Source: Polyangium jinanense (GTDB lineage: Bacteria > Myxococcota > Polyangia > Polyangiales > Polyangiaceae). Taken from it: a stretch of 64,000 bases of DNA. Positions 13,326 through 22,948 of the stretch are shown here, in pieces. The DNA is taken from contig NZ_JAGTJJ010000007.1 in assembly GCF_028435365.1 (NCBI RefSeq), positions 248,001 through 312,000 on the forward strand. The letters are read 5' to 3'. The notes below the pieces were generated by a model that worked only from the letters and a program-made list of their open reading frames with translations, made no database searches and had not been told where the DNA came from. The stretch's first letter is position 1. Each line of letters begins with the position of its first letter. A program made the position numbers and the translations under genes.

Positions 13326-14590
13326 GGCAACCTCAAGTCCGGCGCGAGCTTGCGGATGCTGTACGCGAGGCCGATGTCGCTGTCCTCGTCACAGAGCCGC
13401 GTGTCGCCGAGGAAGAGCTGCGGCGTAGAGACCTGCAGCTGGTTGTTCACGATGTGGCGGAGCATTCGATCGAGGCGGAGCTTCGTTTCTTTCGAATCGA
13501 TGCACGCGTCGAGGCTCGCCCATTTCTCCCGGATCGCCGCGCGCACGGTCGGCAGGCCCGCCGGAGACTTCGCGCCTTCGAGCAGCCGATCCTGGTTGTC
13601 GTAGGCCCATTCGAGCACGTCGACCGCGCGGTTCTCCCCGCAGAGCACGGCCTTCGAGACCAGGCAGGCGCCCGGGTGCAGCGGGCGGTCGAGCATCCAG
13701 TTGCACTCGTTGTCGAGTGGGAAAAGCACGAGCGTCGTGTCGAGGCGCTCGAAGATCCCGTCGGCTTCGAGGCGCTTGTGGAAGGCCTTGCACGTCGGGC
13801 AGAGCGGGTCGACGAAGAGCGTCGCCGGCTGCTTGGCCCCGGCCGGCGTGTGCCGGAGGAGCGCGTTGTTCGGCTCGGTGGGCTTCGCGAGCTTGCCGCA
13901 ACCCGTGATGTACGAGGCGTAGCTCGGCAGCGCGCTCAGGTAGATCAACGTCGGCGTGATCGTGAAGATCCCGAGCGCGACGAGCCAGGCGGGCACGAGC
14001 CAAATCGATCCCACGGGCCGCCCGCCAGAGCCCCCGCCTTCCGCGGCGCCTTCCGGCTTGTCCGCCGCGGGCGCGGGGGCCGAGGCGCCCTTGCGGGCGT
14101 CGAGGAGGATGACGATGCCGGCGATCGCGAGCAGGACCGACGAGATGTAGATCCCGACGCAGGTCTTGCAGTACTGCCCGAGCTTGAGCGCCGAGATCGC
14201 GAACATCAGCGCCGAGACGACGAGGGGCGTGACGCTCACGGCGCCGTAGAACTGGGCGGCGCGGCGCGGGGCCGTGGACCCGGCGAGCAGAAGGTAGAGC
14301 GCGTAGGCCGCGAAGAACGCGAAGGCGCCGACCGCGAAGAGCGAGATCGGGATGCCGCCCCAGTACCGATCGCGGAAGAGCGCGGAGTACGGGCTGTACA
14401 TGGCCGTGCGGCAAGCGCTCTCACCCGCCCCGCCGGAGGCGAGCCCCGGGATGAACGAGCAGTGGATGTCGTGGACCTGGCGGTCGAGGTGCTTCGAATA
14501 ATCGAGCGTCGAAAGACCGCCGAAGACGAGCCCGATCAGCGATGCGACGAGCGCGAGAGCCGAGGGCCAGCGACGAGGTGCGCCGGACAT
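13322..14590 (-). CDS. VKOR-DsbA-like fusion (disulfide-generating membrane protein)
   Basis: A 422-residue protein. The N-terminal half is a vitamin K epoxide reductase (VKOR) domain with about five membrane helices. It contains the loop cysteines in IHCSFIPG and SACRTAMY and the quinone-side CxxC, QYCKTCVGIY, at about residues 150-157. After an Ala/Pro/Gly linker and one more helix comes a thioredoxin/DsbA-like domain with VDPLCPTCKAFHKRL and the cis-Pro segment STPQLFLG. VKOR replaces DsbB in many bacteria, oxidising its partner thioredoxin and passing electrons to quinone. First gene of the leftward train; stop overlaps the next ATG. Confidence 0.88.
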   Translation of the reverse strand: MSGAPRRWPSALALVASLIGLVFGGLSTLDYSKHLDRQVHDIHCSFIPGLASGGAGESACRTAMYSPYSALFRDRYWGGIPISLFAVGAFAFFAAYALYLLLAGSTAPRRAAQFYGAVSVTPLVVSALMFAISALKLGQYCKTCVGIYISSVLLAIAGIVILLDARKGASAPAPAADKPEGAAEGGGSGGRPVGSIWLVPAWLVALGIFTITPTLIYLSALPSYASYITGCGKLAKPTEPNNALLRHTPAGAKQPATLFVDPLCPTCKAFHKRLEADGIFERLDTTLVLFPLDNECNWMLDRPLHPGACLVSKAVLCGENRAVDVLEWAYDNQDRLLEGAKSPAGLPTVRAAIREKWASLDACIDSKETKLRLDRMLRHIVNNQLQVSTPQLFLGDTRLCDEDSDIGLAYSIRKLAPDLRLP

Positions 14591-14855
14591 GGAAAGGGCT
14601 TACGCCGGACACACCGGCCCGTCAAACGGTCTCTGGAGTGCGCAGGGGCCGGCGCGGCTTGCGGTTGAGCGTCTCGGGTCTGCGCAGACGGGCATTCCGG
14701 AGAAGAAGCGGGCGTCCGCGATCCGTCTCGGTTCTGGACGGCACCACCGTTGCGAGGCGGTGAGGGCGGAGGCCCACCGGGACCTCGGGGGGGGAACCAG
14801 GCTCGTCATGGCCCGGCTTCCCGAGCGTCGAATGGGTCGGAGGAGACGGAAAGCC

Positions 14856-15293
14856 ATGAAGAAACTCTTTGGTCTGATGGCCGCGGCCGCGCTCGCCACC
14901 ACGGCGGGGCTCGCGATGGCCGAGGAAGGCGCGCAGCAGCAGCCGCAGCCGCAGCAAGGGGCCCAGCAGCCGCAGCAGGGCGCCCAGCAGCAGCAGGGCA
15001 TGCAGCAGCACAAGCAGCAGCGCGGTCAGAAGATGGCGCAGGCTGGAATCGGGCGCCATCAGGTGACCGGCCGCATCGTCGACATCGACAAGGAGAAGGG
15101 CGACCTCAAGGTGGAGACCGAGCGCGGCCAACTGGAGTTCAACTTCCCGCCCGCGTCCCTCCAGAATTACAACGAGGGCGATCAGGTGCGGCTCGAGGTC
15201 CTGATCCGCCCGGCCCAGCAGCAGCAGCAGCAGCAGCAACGCCAACAAGGCGGCCAGCAGCAGGGCGGCCAGCAGCAGGGCGGCCAGCGGTAA
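14856..15293 (+). CDS. Secreted glutamine-rich protein with small beta-domain
   Basis: A 145-residue exported protein. The signal peptide MKKLFGLMAAAALATTAG ends near AMAEE. A Gln/Pro-rich segment (about 25-60) follows, then a compact domain, HQVTGRIVDIDKEKGDLKVE to DQVRLEVLIRP, that looks like a small OB- or SH3-like barrel. The tail is a run of nine Gln and GGQQQ repeats. A clear Shine-Dalgarno (GGAGGAGACGGA) precedes ATG 14856, which decides the start. Not recognised as a named family. It is convergent with the KGG gene and followed by a terminator. Confidence 0.7.
   Translation: MKKLFGLMAAAALATTAGLAMAEEGAQQQPQPQQGAQQPQQGAQQQQGMQQHKQQRGQKMAQAGIGRHQVTGRIVDIDKEKGDLKVETERGQLEFNFPPASLQNYNEGDQVRLEVLIRPAQQQQQQQQRQQGGQQQGGQQQGGQR
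15213..15290 (+). repeat. CAG-type triplet run and GGCGGCCAGCAGCAG repeats in coding sequence
   Basis: The 3' end of the Gln-rich gene holds a near-pure run of CAG/CAA triplets followed by three copies of a GGCGGCCAGCAGCAG-like unit. It encodes polyglutamine and GGQQQ repeats. Such runs are prone to length change by slippage. Confidence 0.7.
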
Positions 15294-15318
15294 GTTTGCG
15301 GTCGTTCATGCGAACGCG

Positions 15319-15357
15319 GGGGAGCGGCGCGTGCTCGCGTTGGCTCCCCGTTTCGTT
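15319..15357 (+). terminator. Intrinsic terminator of the Gln-rich gene
   Basis: GGGGAGC (15319-15325) pairs with GCTCCCC (15343-15349) around a GC-rich loop, followed by a T-rich stretch, GTTTCGTTTG. It lies 26 bp after the stop codon. Confidence 0.5.
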
Positions 15358-15378
15358 TGTCCTGGAAAGCCATTCAAG

Positions 15379-15418
15379 AAAAAACGCGAGAGACCGGCGA
15401 TCTCGCGCCGGTCCCTCG
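15379..15418 (-). terminator. Intrinsic terminator of the KGG-protein gene
   Basis: On the leftward strand a 13-bp stem (arms 15387-15399 and 15406-15418, core GACCGGCG with CGCCGGTC, one G-T pair) is followed two bases later by six T. It begins 20 bp after the stop codon of the small KGG gene. This is the clearest rho-independent terminator in the window. Confidence 0.75.
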
Positions 15419-15438
15419 TATCCTCCGACGGGTCTCGT

Positions 15439-15618
15439 TCAGCGACTGCTCTTCTTGCCGCTGCTCTGCTCCTGTTCGCCGCCGCCGCTGCCTTCCTCGG
15501 CCTCGTGCCCTTTTTGCACGAGCTCGCGCTCGCGTTGCCCACCCTTCTCGCCCCCGAGCCGTCCGGCCTCTTGCACCGTCATTGAGCCCTTTTCCTGGTC
15601 CTTCTTCTGCTCGGCCAT
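15439..15618 (-). CDS. Small KGG-motif stress-type protein
   Basis: A 59-residue hydrophilic protein. TVQEAGRLGGEKGGQRER, at about residues 14-31, matches the KGG motif (PF10685, also seen in plant LEA group 1/Em-like and GsiB proteins), followed by LVQKGHEAEEG and a Gly/Ser/Glu/Lys tail. It is very rich in Glu, Lys, Gln and Gly and has no hydrophobic core, as expected of an intrinsically disordered desiccation or stress protein. The ATG at 15618 has a strong GGGAGGAGG Shine-Dalgarno, and a strong terminator follows the stop. Confidence 0.75.
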   Translation of the reverse strand: MAEQKKDQEKGSMTVQEAGRLGGEKGGQRERELVQKGHEAEEGSGGGEQEQSSGKKSSR

Positions 15619-15794
15619 GACAACCTCCTCCCGGGCCGCACTGCAAGGTCGGGGCCGCGATCCCGAGCTGCCCGCGCGCACGTGCCCGTCCGCGTAAAAT
15701 CCTTTCCGGGCACCACAATTGCCCCGGCACGTCGCGCGGGGCGCGCTCTCACGGGGAGCGTGTGCCGCGACGAACCGACCAGAGAGAGGGAGCC

Positions 15795-16586
15795 ATGGCA
15801 GCACGGAGGTTCACGCAAGGGCTCGTCGCGCTCGCGACGATCGCGGCGGCAAGCGTGGCAGGAGCCCAGGATCGCGCCGAGGAGGGGAGCCTCCTCCTCG
15901 ACCGCGCCTTCATCGGGCTCGACGCGGACCAGGACGGGAGGATCGAGCGGTCAGAGGCGATGACGCAGCTCAACATGCTCGTCGGCGCCGTGTTTTTCCG
16001 GGCCGACGCAGACGGCGACGGCGTGGTGTCGGCCGACGAGGCGCGAGAAGCGTCGGCGTCGATGCCGGCGCTGTCGCGGGTGCTCGGCGCGCTGACGGGG
16101 CAGATGAGCGGCGAGTCGCTCGACGCGCTGGAGGCCCGGATCGGCGTGACCTGGGGCGAGTCGATCTCGGCCGCGCAGGCGCGCGAGGCGACCGAGCGCG
16201 CGGTCGACGCACTCTTCGGCGCAGTGGACGAGGACGGCGACGGGACGATCTCGCCGCGCGAGCTGCACGAGGGCGCCGCCGCGTTCGCCGAGCGGATGGC
16301 GACGAGCGCATTCGAGAAGGCCGACGCGAACGGGAGCGGGACGCTCGACGCGAGCGAGTTCGAGGCGGCCATGCTGGTGCCGGCGCGCGCGGCGTTCGCG
16401 GCGGCGGACGAGAACGAGGACGGCGAGCTCTCGCCGGAGGAGGCGCAGGCCGCGACGGCGCTGCTCGGAAGCTGGGTCTCGCTCGTGCCGGCGGCGGCAG
16501 GGCAGCCGCAGGGGACGAGCCCGGAGCTCGAGCGGCGGATGCGGGAGCGGATGCGGCCGGAGGGCAGGGGGCGAGAGCCGCGTTGA
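15795..16586 (+). CDS. Secreted calcium-binding protein with five EF-hand loops
   Basis: A 263-residue exported protein. The signal MAARRFTQGLVALATIAA ends near AGAQ. Five canonical or near-canonical EF loops follow in two clusters: DADQDGRIERSE and DADGDGVVSADE, then DEDGDGTISPRE, DANGSGTLDASE and DENEDGELSPEE. The Ca-ligand positions 1, 3, 5 and 12 are occupied by Asp/Asn/Glu in nearly all. The C-terminus is Arg/Glu-rich. ATG 15795 has a good GAGAGGGAG Shine-Dalgarno. Probably a periplasmic or extracellular Ca2+ buffer or Ca2+-responsive partner; no enzyme domain is seen. Confidence 0.85.
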   Translation: MAARRFTQGLVALATIAAASVAGAQDRAEEGSLLLDRAFIGLDADQDGRIERSEAMTQLNMLVGAVFFRADADGDGVVSADEAREASASMPALSRVLGALTGQMSGESLDALEARIGVTWGESISAAQAREATERAVDALFGAVDEDGDGTISPRELHEGAAAFAERMATSAFEKADANGSGTLDASEFEAAMLVPARAAFAAADENEDGELSPEEAQAATALLGSWVSLVPAAAGQPQGTSPELERRMRERMRPEGRGREPR

Positions 16587-16620
16587 CGCGCGGGGAGGGG
16601 CCTTGCTACCACGCGGGGCC

Positions 16621-17139
16621 ATGTCCCTTCAGCCGTTCGACGAAGCGTTCCTCGCCGATCTACCCTACGACCCGGAGGTCTTGCTCTTCGACGCGATCGT
16701 CGAGCTCGACCCCGCCGGAAAACGCGTCGTCTGCCGGATGCCCACGGACAAACCGCTACCGTTCACGATCTCGCAACGCGCGCACCCGGTGCGTCACCCG
16801 CGGCACGTGGCGGGCGCGGCGATGGTGCATGCCTCGGGGATGCTCGGGTTCATCCATTCGTATTACCTGCACGGAATGCGGCATGCGGCGGGCTGGATCG
16901 GATATGGGACGCACCTTTATCAGGTGGTGTTCCGCAAGCTCGTGCCGCCGGGGGAGCCGATCATCGCGACCTGCCGTGAAGTGCGGGCGCGGCGGGGCGA
17001 GACGAAACAATTCGTGCGATACGCGTTCGAATTCCGGCACGAAGGCGACGTGTGTTACGAGGGGGAGCAGAGCGCGGTCTGGATGAAGGTGGGGGAGGGG
17101 GACGCGGCCTCGGGGCTGACGGAGGAGGCTTCAGGCTGA
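16621..17139 (+). CDS. Hotdog-fold-like protein (putative thioesterase/dehydratase family)
   Basis: A 172-residue protein. The central segment HPVRHPRHVAGAAMVHASGM with the following FIHSYYLHGM resembles the core helix of FabA/FabZ/YbgC-like hotdog domains, and the later strands (VFRKLVPPGEPIIATCREV, KQFVRYAFEFRHEGDVCYEGEQ) fit alternating beta strands. No classical catalytic Asp/Glu-His set can be named with certainty. The start at 16621 was chosen because it lies just after a purine-rich stretch and begins the conserved part. The family call is tentative; the substrate is unknown. Confidence 0.5.
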   Translation: MSLQPFDEAFLADLPYDPEVLLFDAIVELDPAGKRVVCRMPTDKPLPFTISQRAHPVRHPRHVAGAAMVHASGMLGFIHSYYLHGMRHAAGWIGYGTHLYQVVFRKLVPPGEPIIATCREVRARRGETKQFVRYAFEFRHEGDVCYEGEQSAVWMKVGEGDAASGLTEEASG

Positions 17140-17383
17140 CCCAGGGGAGCCCCGAGCCCCGCCCGTGAGCCTTTCGCCTGACCCGGGTCATCCCGCGAGC
17201 CTCGTCGAGAAGCCGCCGCCCTCACCCGGGTCACCTCGAAGCCTCGTCGACGAGCCTTCGCCCTCACCCAGGTCATCTCGAAGCCCCGTCGGCGAGCCTT
17301 CGCCCTGACCCGGGTCATCCCGGAAGCCTCGCTGGCGAGCCTTGGGGCTCCCTCGGGTCAGCTCGAAGCCTCGACGGGACGCC
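17139..17383. repeat. Intergenic tandem repeat, 42-43 bp unit, four good copies plus degenerate ends
   Basis: Good units begin at 17177, 17220, 17262 and 17304 (43, 42, 42 and 43 bp). Degenerate copies are at about 17139 and 17347. Each unit starts with a near-palindrome, GACCCGGGTCA, and continues with a segment such as CGAAGCCTCGTCGACGAG that can fold on itself. On the leftward strand a 14-residue repeat rich in Arg could be read, but no start context or coding bias supports a gene. The array fills the gap after the hotdog gene. Confidence 0.75.
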
Positions 17384-17578
17384 TGCTATCTCCAGGGAGT
17401 CACCGAAGCGAGGCGACGGCGAATCGCGAGCGTGCGCGTGAAAGAGGGGCCACGATTCGCAGCCGCACCCGGCGGACGTGGAGGGCGGCGTCCCACCCCA
17501 CGAGGTTCAGGGCGAGTCATCAAGGCGACGTGTTCCCGCTTGCCAAGCTCGCTGTGTTCGTCGTACCGTCCGCTACAT
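17384..17578. other. Non-coding gap upstream of the unknown protein gene
   Basis: Continues the 440-bp gene-free stretch after the repeat array. No gene, strong hairpin or clear promoter box was seen; the promoter of the gene at 17579 should lie here. Confidence 0.4.
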
Positions 17579-18325
17579 ATGCGACGTCTCCGCCTTCTCA
17601 ACCTTTCGGACCTGAAGCTGGGTCTCGACGACCTTTTCACCCAGCGTCTTCCAGCGCTGACCCTGTCTTCCCTCGGCAAGGGTTACGTCCCCTCGCTCAA
17701 GCTCAAGAAAGAGCTCGTCGATGATCTCCCACCTGCCCTTACCGGAGGGCGTCCGCTCGCCGAGGAGCTCGACGAGACCGACCGCGCGCATGACGGCTTC
17801 GGCGCCGCGCTTTACTACACGACCGAGGTATACCTGCGCCTTCCAGGCGCGGATCCGGCCCTCGTGGCCGCGGCCAAGCGTATTCGCGCCGCTTTCATTC
17901 CCGAGCTCGAAGACCTTCGCGACAGCTATGCCGACGAGGCCGCCGCCGCCGTCCGGCGCAAGGACGACCTGCCCGCGCTCGAAGCCGATCTCAAGCTCTT
18001 CCCTACCGCCAAGGGCGGCACACTCCACGACTGGGCCATCGCATACCTGGCCGCAGGCGAAAAACTGTCGACACTGCTCAGCAAGCGGGCCGACGTGGAG
18101 ACGGACGGTCGCAAGCACGCGTCGAAGCTCCGGTCGGAGACGGTGGCATTGCTGAACCGGGTGCGGAATGCGATCGCGGACGACGTCGCGACGATGCCCG
18201 AATTGCCGCGGGATCTCGACGCGCAGATCTTCGGCTACCTCGACGAGCTGGAGCAACGACGCGAGGTCGCAAATCGCGCGGCGAAGGCGGCGAAAGAAAA
18301 GAAGGACGCGGCCGCTATCGGATGA
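17579..18325 (+). CDS. Uncharacterised helical cytoplasmic protein
   Basis: A 248-residue protein with no signal peptide or membrane segment. After MRRLRLLNLSDLKLGLDDLF it is mostly alpha-helical by composition, with charged helices such as ELEDLRDSYADEAAAAVRRK and SKLRSETVALLNRVRNAI, and ends in a Lys/Ala-rich tail (AAKAAKEKKDAAA). I do not recognise a family. ATG 17579 is chosen because the helical, well-coded part starts there, while the in-frame extension runs back into the repeat array. The end overlaps the convergent ExbD-like gene by 11 bp. Confidence 0.6.
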   Translation: MRRLRLLNLSDLKLGLDDLFTQRLPALTLSSLGKGYVPSLKLKKELVDDLPPALTGGRPLAEELDETDRAHDGFGAALYYTTEVYLRLPGADPALVAAAKRIRAAFIPELEDLRDSYADEAAAAVRRKDDLPALEADLKLFPTAKGGTLHDWAIAYLAAGEKLSTLLSKRADVETDGRKHASKLRSETVALLNRVRNAIADDVATMPELPRDLDAQIFGYLDELEQRREVANRAAKAAKEKKDAAAIG

Positions 18326-19010
18326 ATCGGACCCGGATCGGCGGCGTCTTCGCCGCCATGGGCCGGCCGTCTTTGTCGAGCGCTGGCGAATACTTCCTCA
18401 CCATCGCGCATTGCGCTGCGACCATGCCGAACCCGTGGCCCGGGTCGTTCAGGATCTGCACCCACTCCGGGGATCCATTGGTGGTGACCCAGACCCTCAG
18501 CATGACGGTGGCGTCGTCGATCTCCGCCGCGTCGGCCGCCTTCGGGAATTGGCAATCCCACGTGTTCACCCCGCCCGGCGGTGGCGCGGCGTCGCTCGGA
18601 GCCGGCCTTTGCGGGGCGACGCCGAATGCGATTTTCGCGATCCCGCCTTGTCTCAAGAGATCCATCGTGTGCACGACGTCTTTCCACGGCGCCGCGGAAT
18701 CCGCCTGGATGACGGCCCTCACGTCCGGGGCTTTTTCGTGCGCGCGCGCCGCCGCCGCGCGGATCTCCTCGTCGGAGTGGACCACGTTCCCGTCGATCAT
18801 CGTCGCGCCGTTCGCGTTGACCACGACGACGAAGACCGTCACGACGTTCGACCATTCCGCGGCCTGTGGAAGGTCCACGGGGATCGCCGGCACGGCCGGT
18901 GGGGTGGTGGAGGGCGACGACGCGGCAGGCGGCGGCGCAGTCGCCTGGCACGCCGCGAGCAGCGGGAGCAAGCCGAGGAGGGCTCGGCGGAAGGGCACGG
19001 GTTGTCGCAT
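18315..19010 (-). CDS. Lipoprotein with ExbD/TolR-like periplasmic domain
   Basis: A 231-residue predicted lipoprotein; the signal MRQPVPFRRALLGLLPLLAAC ends in LLAAC. After a Pro/Ala/Ser linker, residues about 50-130 resemble the periplasmic domain of ExbD/TolR: VTVFVVVVNANGATMIDGNV, SDEEIRAAAARAHEKAPDVRA, VIQADSAAPWKDVVHTMDLLR and GIAKIAFGV. The last 90 residues (with WDCQFP and MLRVWVTTNGSPEWVQI) look like a TonB/AgmX-type C-terminal domain. Normal ExbD has a membrane helix for the proton channel; here it is replaced by a lipid anchor, so motor function is doubtful. Confidence 0.65.
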   Translation of the reverse strand: MRQPVPFRRALLGLLPLLAACQATAPPPAASSPSTTPPAVPAIPVDLPQAAEWSNVVTVFVVVVNANGATMIDGNVVHSDEEIRAAAARAHEKAPDVRAVIQADSAAPWKDVVHTMDLLRQGGIAKIAFGVAPQRPAPSDAAPPPGGVNTWDCQFPKAADAAEIDDATVMLRVWVTTNGSPEWVQILNDPGHGFGMVAAQCAMVRKYSPALDKDGRPMAAKTPPIRVRFIR

Positions 19011-19038
19011 CGAACCCGTATCCTGCCACGAGATGGGC

Positions 19039-20559
19039 TCAGGGCGAGAGCTTCATCACGAAGATATCGTCGTACCCGGTGCTCGAAAGCTCCGTGACGC
19101 CGAGGTTGATGTTGCCGTCGAACGAGCCGGCGAAGATCGTGTTGCCCGCGCGATCGATGGCCATTCCCTCGGTCACCTGGTCGTCGTCCTTGTCCCCGAA
19201 CGGCTTCGCCCACAGATATTTTCCGTTCGGATCGAGCTTGAGCGCGAAGAGGTCGTAGCGGCCCACGTCGAGCCCGCTATTGATGAGCGCGTCGTCGCCC
19301 GTGAACTGGAGGACGCCCTTATAACTTCCCGTGACAATCACGTTGTCGTCGGCGTCGACGCCGATGGCCTTGCCTTCCTGCGGGCCGACGCTGCCGGCGC
19401 GGAAGCTCCAGAGGTGCGCCCCGTCGGGATCGAACTTCGCGACGAACAGGTCCGGATCGCTGTTCGAAGGGCTCGAGAGCGGGTCTCCGCCGAAGTTGAT
19501 GGTGCCGGCGAGCTCGCCGGTCAGCAGGATGTTGTTCTTCGAGTCGATCGCGAGGGCGCGGCTGCGTTGCTCGGTATTGGCGGCGCCGAAGACCTTCTGC
19601 CAGAGCGGCACGCCGTTCGTGTCGAACTTGGCGAGCAACATGGTGCGGCTGCCGGGGCTCGCCTGATCGGGGAGCGGATCGCCGAGGCTCATGGTGCCCG
19701 CGAAGGCCGTCTCCAGGACGATGTTGTCCTGGTGATCGAGCGCGACGCGGCAGAGGATATGGTTCGGCGGGTCGCCCGGGGCCCCATTGCCGAGGCGCTT
19801 GCTCCAGACCGGATTGCCGTCCTTGTCGAGCTTCGCGAGGAAGACGTCTCGACCGCCTATCGCGTTGATCAGCTGGCCCGAGGCGAACTGCAGCGAGCCC
19901 TCGAAATACCCGGCGATGATCGTTTCACCCTTCGAATCGACGGCGATCGTCGTCGCAATCTTCGGCTGCGACGAGCCGTCCCCGAATCCCTTCGCCCAGA
20001 CGGTCGCGCCCTCCGGGTCGAGCCGCGCGACGAACACGTCGGATTGGCCGCCCAGGTCCGTGAGCTTGATGCCGTTCGGCAGCTGGAGCTCCCCCTGATA
20101 AGAGCCGGCGATGAAGATGTTTTGGTCGGGGCCAACGGTGACGGCGTTGACGTACTGGGCTTGCCAGTCGCCCGACCACACGACCCATTGAAATGCGCCC
20201 AGCGGATTGAATTTGGCCAGGTAGATGTCCCAGCCTTGCCCATTCGTTGAATTGTTCGCCCCATCGAACGAGAACCCCCCGTCGTAGTTCCCCACGAGGT
20301 AGATGGAGTCGTCCATCGGATCCACGGCGACGCCCGACGCGCGCTGGTGGTTGAACTGGCCGCCGAACGCCTTTCCCCAGAGGACATCACCCGTCGCCGC
20401 GCCGCCCGATCCGCCGGCCCCGCCGCCGCCCGCGCTCGAGCCGCCCGGCCCGCCCATGCCGCCCGCGCCCGCGTCGCGCTCGGGCGACGGGACGGCGTCG
20501 GGCGTGAGGCAAGCCGCGAGGAAAATGACCGACGAGCTCAGAGCGACGATAGCTTTCAT
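19039..20559 (-). CDS. Lipoprotein beta-propeller with SBBP-type repeats
   Basis: A 506-residue predicted lipoprotein. The signal ends in FLAACLTPD; a Gly-rich linker (GAGGMGGPGGSSAGGGGAGG) follows. The rest is eight or so repeats of about 55 residues with a common pattern, such as DVFVARLDPEGATVWAKGFG, DSKGETIIAGYFEGSLQF and DLFVAKFDPDGAHLW, the SBBP (seven-bladed propeller) type. Its ATG overlaps the upstream stop by one base (TAATG), so it is translationally coupled to the PEGA/TPR gene. It is a distant paralogue of the two proteins at 40914 and 43132. Probably surface-exposed; ligand unknown. Confidence 0.8.
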   Translation of the reverse strand: MKAIVALSSSVIFLAACLTPDAVPSPERDAGAGGMGGPGGSSAGGGGAGGSGGAATGDVLWGKAFGGQFNHQRASGVAVDPMDDSIYLVGNYDGGFSFDGANNSTNGQGWDIYLAKFNPLGAFQWVVWSGDWQAQYVNAVTVGPDQNIFIAGSYQGELQLPNGIKLTDLGGQSDVFVARLDPEGATVWAKGFGDGSSQPKIATTIAVDSKGETIIAGYFEGSLQFASGQLINAIGGRDVFLAKLDKDGNPVWSKRLGNGAPGDPPNHILCRVALDHQDNIVLETAFAGTMSLGDPLPDQASPGSRTMLLAKFDTNGVPLWQKVFGAANTEQRSRALAIDSKNNILLTGELAGTINFGGDPLSSPSNSDPDLFVAKFDPDGAHLWSFRAGSVGPQEGKAIGVDADDNVIVTGSYKGVLQFTGDDALINSGLDVGRYDLFALKLDPNGKYLWAKPFGDKDDDQVTEGMAIDRAGNTIFAGSFDGNINLGVTELSSTGYDDIFVMKLSP

Positions 20560-21534
20560 TAAAATCGACCCCCGACGGCAGCACCTGCGACATTCGGTCC
20601 GATCCAAGGGACGACCACGGGGCCCGCCGACGTCCCCCGAGAGGGCGACCGGGACCCGAGGACAAACCCCGTCACCGCCGCGCCGAGCGCGAGGACACCC
20701 CCGGCGCCGAGGCCCACGAAGAGCGCGAAATCCCGCTTCTTGCGGGCATTGTCTTCCGTGGGATCGTATTCCGAGAGCGGCGGGCACCCGCGCTCGAGCT
20801 CGCCGTTGCAACGCGCCTCCTGCCGCCCCTCGATGTGGGCCTGATCGACGCGGAAGGTCGCGGCCGCGACGCCGAGCGCGACGCCCCCGCCCGCGGCGAC
20901 CCACGCCCATGCCGGAATGCGCCCGCCGCCCGGCGTGGCCGCGTCGCCGCTCTCTGGTTCGAGCTTGATTGCAATCTCCTCCGTCTTGCCCTCGGCCGCG
21001 GTGAACGATTTCCGGATCGCGCGGAAGCCCGGCGCTTGCACGGCGAGCGTCTGCGGGCCCGGGTCCACGGGAATGACGCTCCCGAGCATGGCCGCGGGCA
21101 CCTCCTGGCCATTGCGCGTGATGTAAAGGCCGGCGGGCGGGTTCACGACCGTGAGCTTCACGCGCGGTAGCTTCGGCTCGATCTGCGTGATGCCTTCTTT
21201 CGCGATCGTGTCGAGCGCGCTTTTCCGCTCCGCGCCGGGCGTCTCCTGATTGAGGACGAGCGCCCGCTTGTACGCGGACCAGGCTTTGGCGAGCTTGCCC
21301 TCGTGCTCGTAGCACTTCGCGAGGTTGAGCATCGTGCTCGGTGCTGAATACACCATCAAGCTCGCCTCGAATTTCGCGCAGCCGGCGGCCCAGTCGCCCT
21401 TCTCCACGAGCTCCCGCGCGCTCTCGAAGAGCGCCAGCGCCGCGGGATCCGGCACGGCGGGCTCCGCGGCGGCCGCGGGACGGGCCCACGCGGTCGCCGC
21501 AAGGAGGCCGACCCAGGCGGCGCGCCGGGAATGC

Positions 21535-21557
<23 letters not shown>
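20559..21557 (-). CDS. Exported TPR/PEGA-domain membrane protein
   Basis: A 332-residue protein. A signal peptide (AAWVGLLAATAWARPAAAA) is followed by a TPR-like region (LALFESARELVEKGDWAAGC, MLNLAKCYEHEGKLAKAWSA), then a PEGA domain (LTVVNPPAGLYITRNGQEVP with the VDPGPQTLAVQAPGF strand), and two membrane helices (about 225-245 and 285-305). Such TPR-PEGA proteins are common beside kinases in myxobacteria. The start (ATG 21557) overlaps the end of the kinase gene by 23 bp. It lies between a kinase and a propeller lipoprotein, suggesting one signalling or envelope module. Confidence 0.75.
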
Positions 21558-22887
<1,330 letters not shown>

Positions 22888-22948
22888 GAAGGAGGAGACG
22901 CCGGGGGAGTGCTCGTGACGGCGATTGCCGTCGCCCGCGTGACGCGTT

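Noticed and set aside
16621..17139. Kal-like hotdog paired with the Kal-Kce fusion
   Set aside because: It lacks the Kal motifs ([18 protein letters not shown]), so it is a different hotdog branch.
17055..17318. Arg-rich 14-residue repeat protein on the minus strand
   Set aside because: It is a by-product of the 42-bp unit being divisible by three; it has no Shine-Dalgarno and two units differ in length by one base, which breaks the frame.
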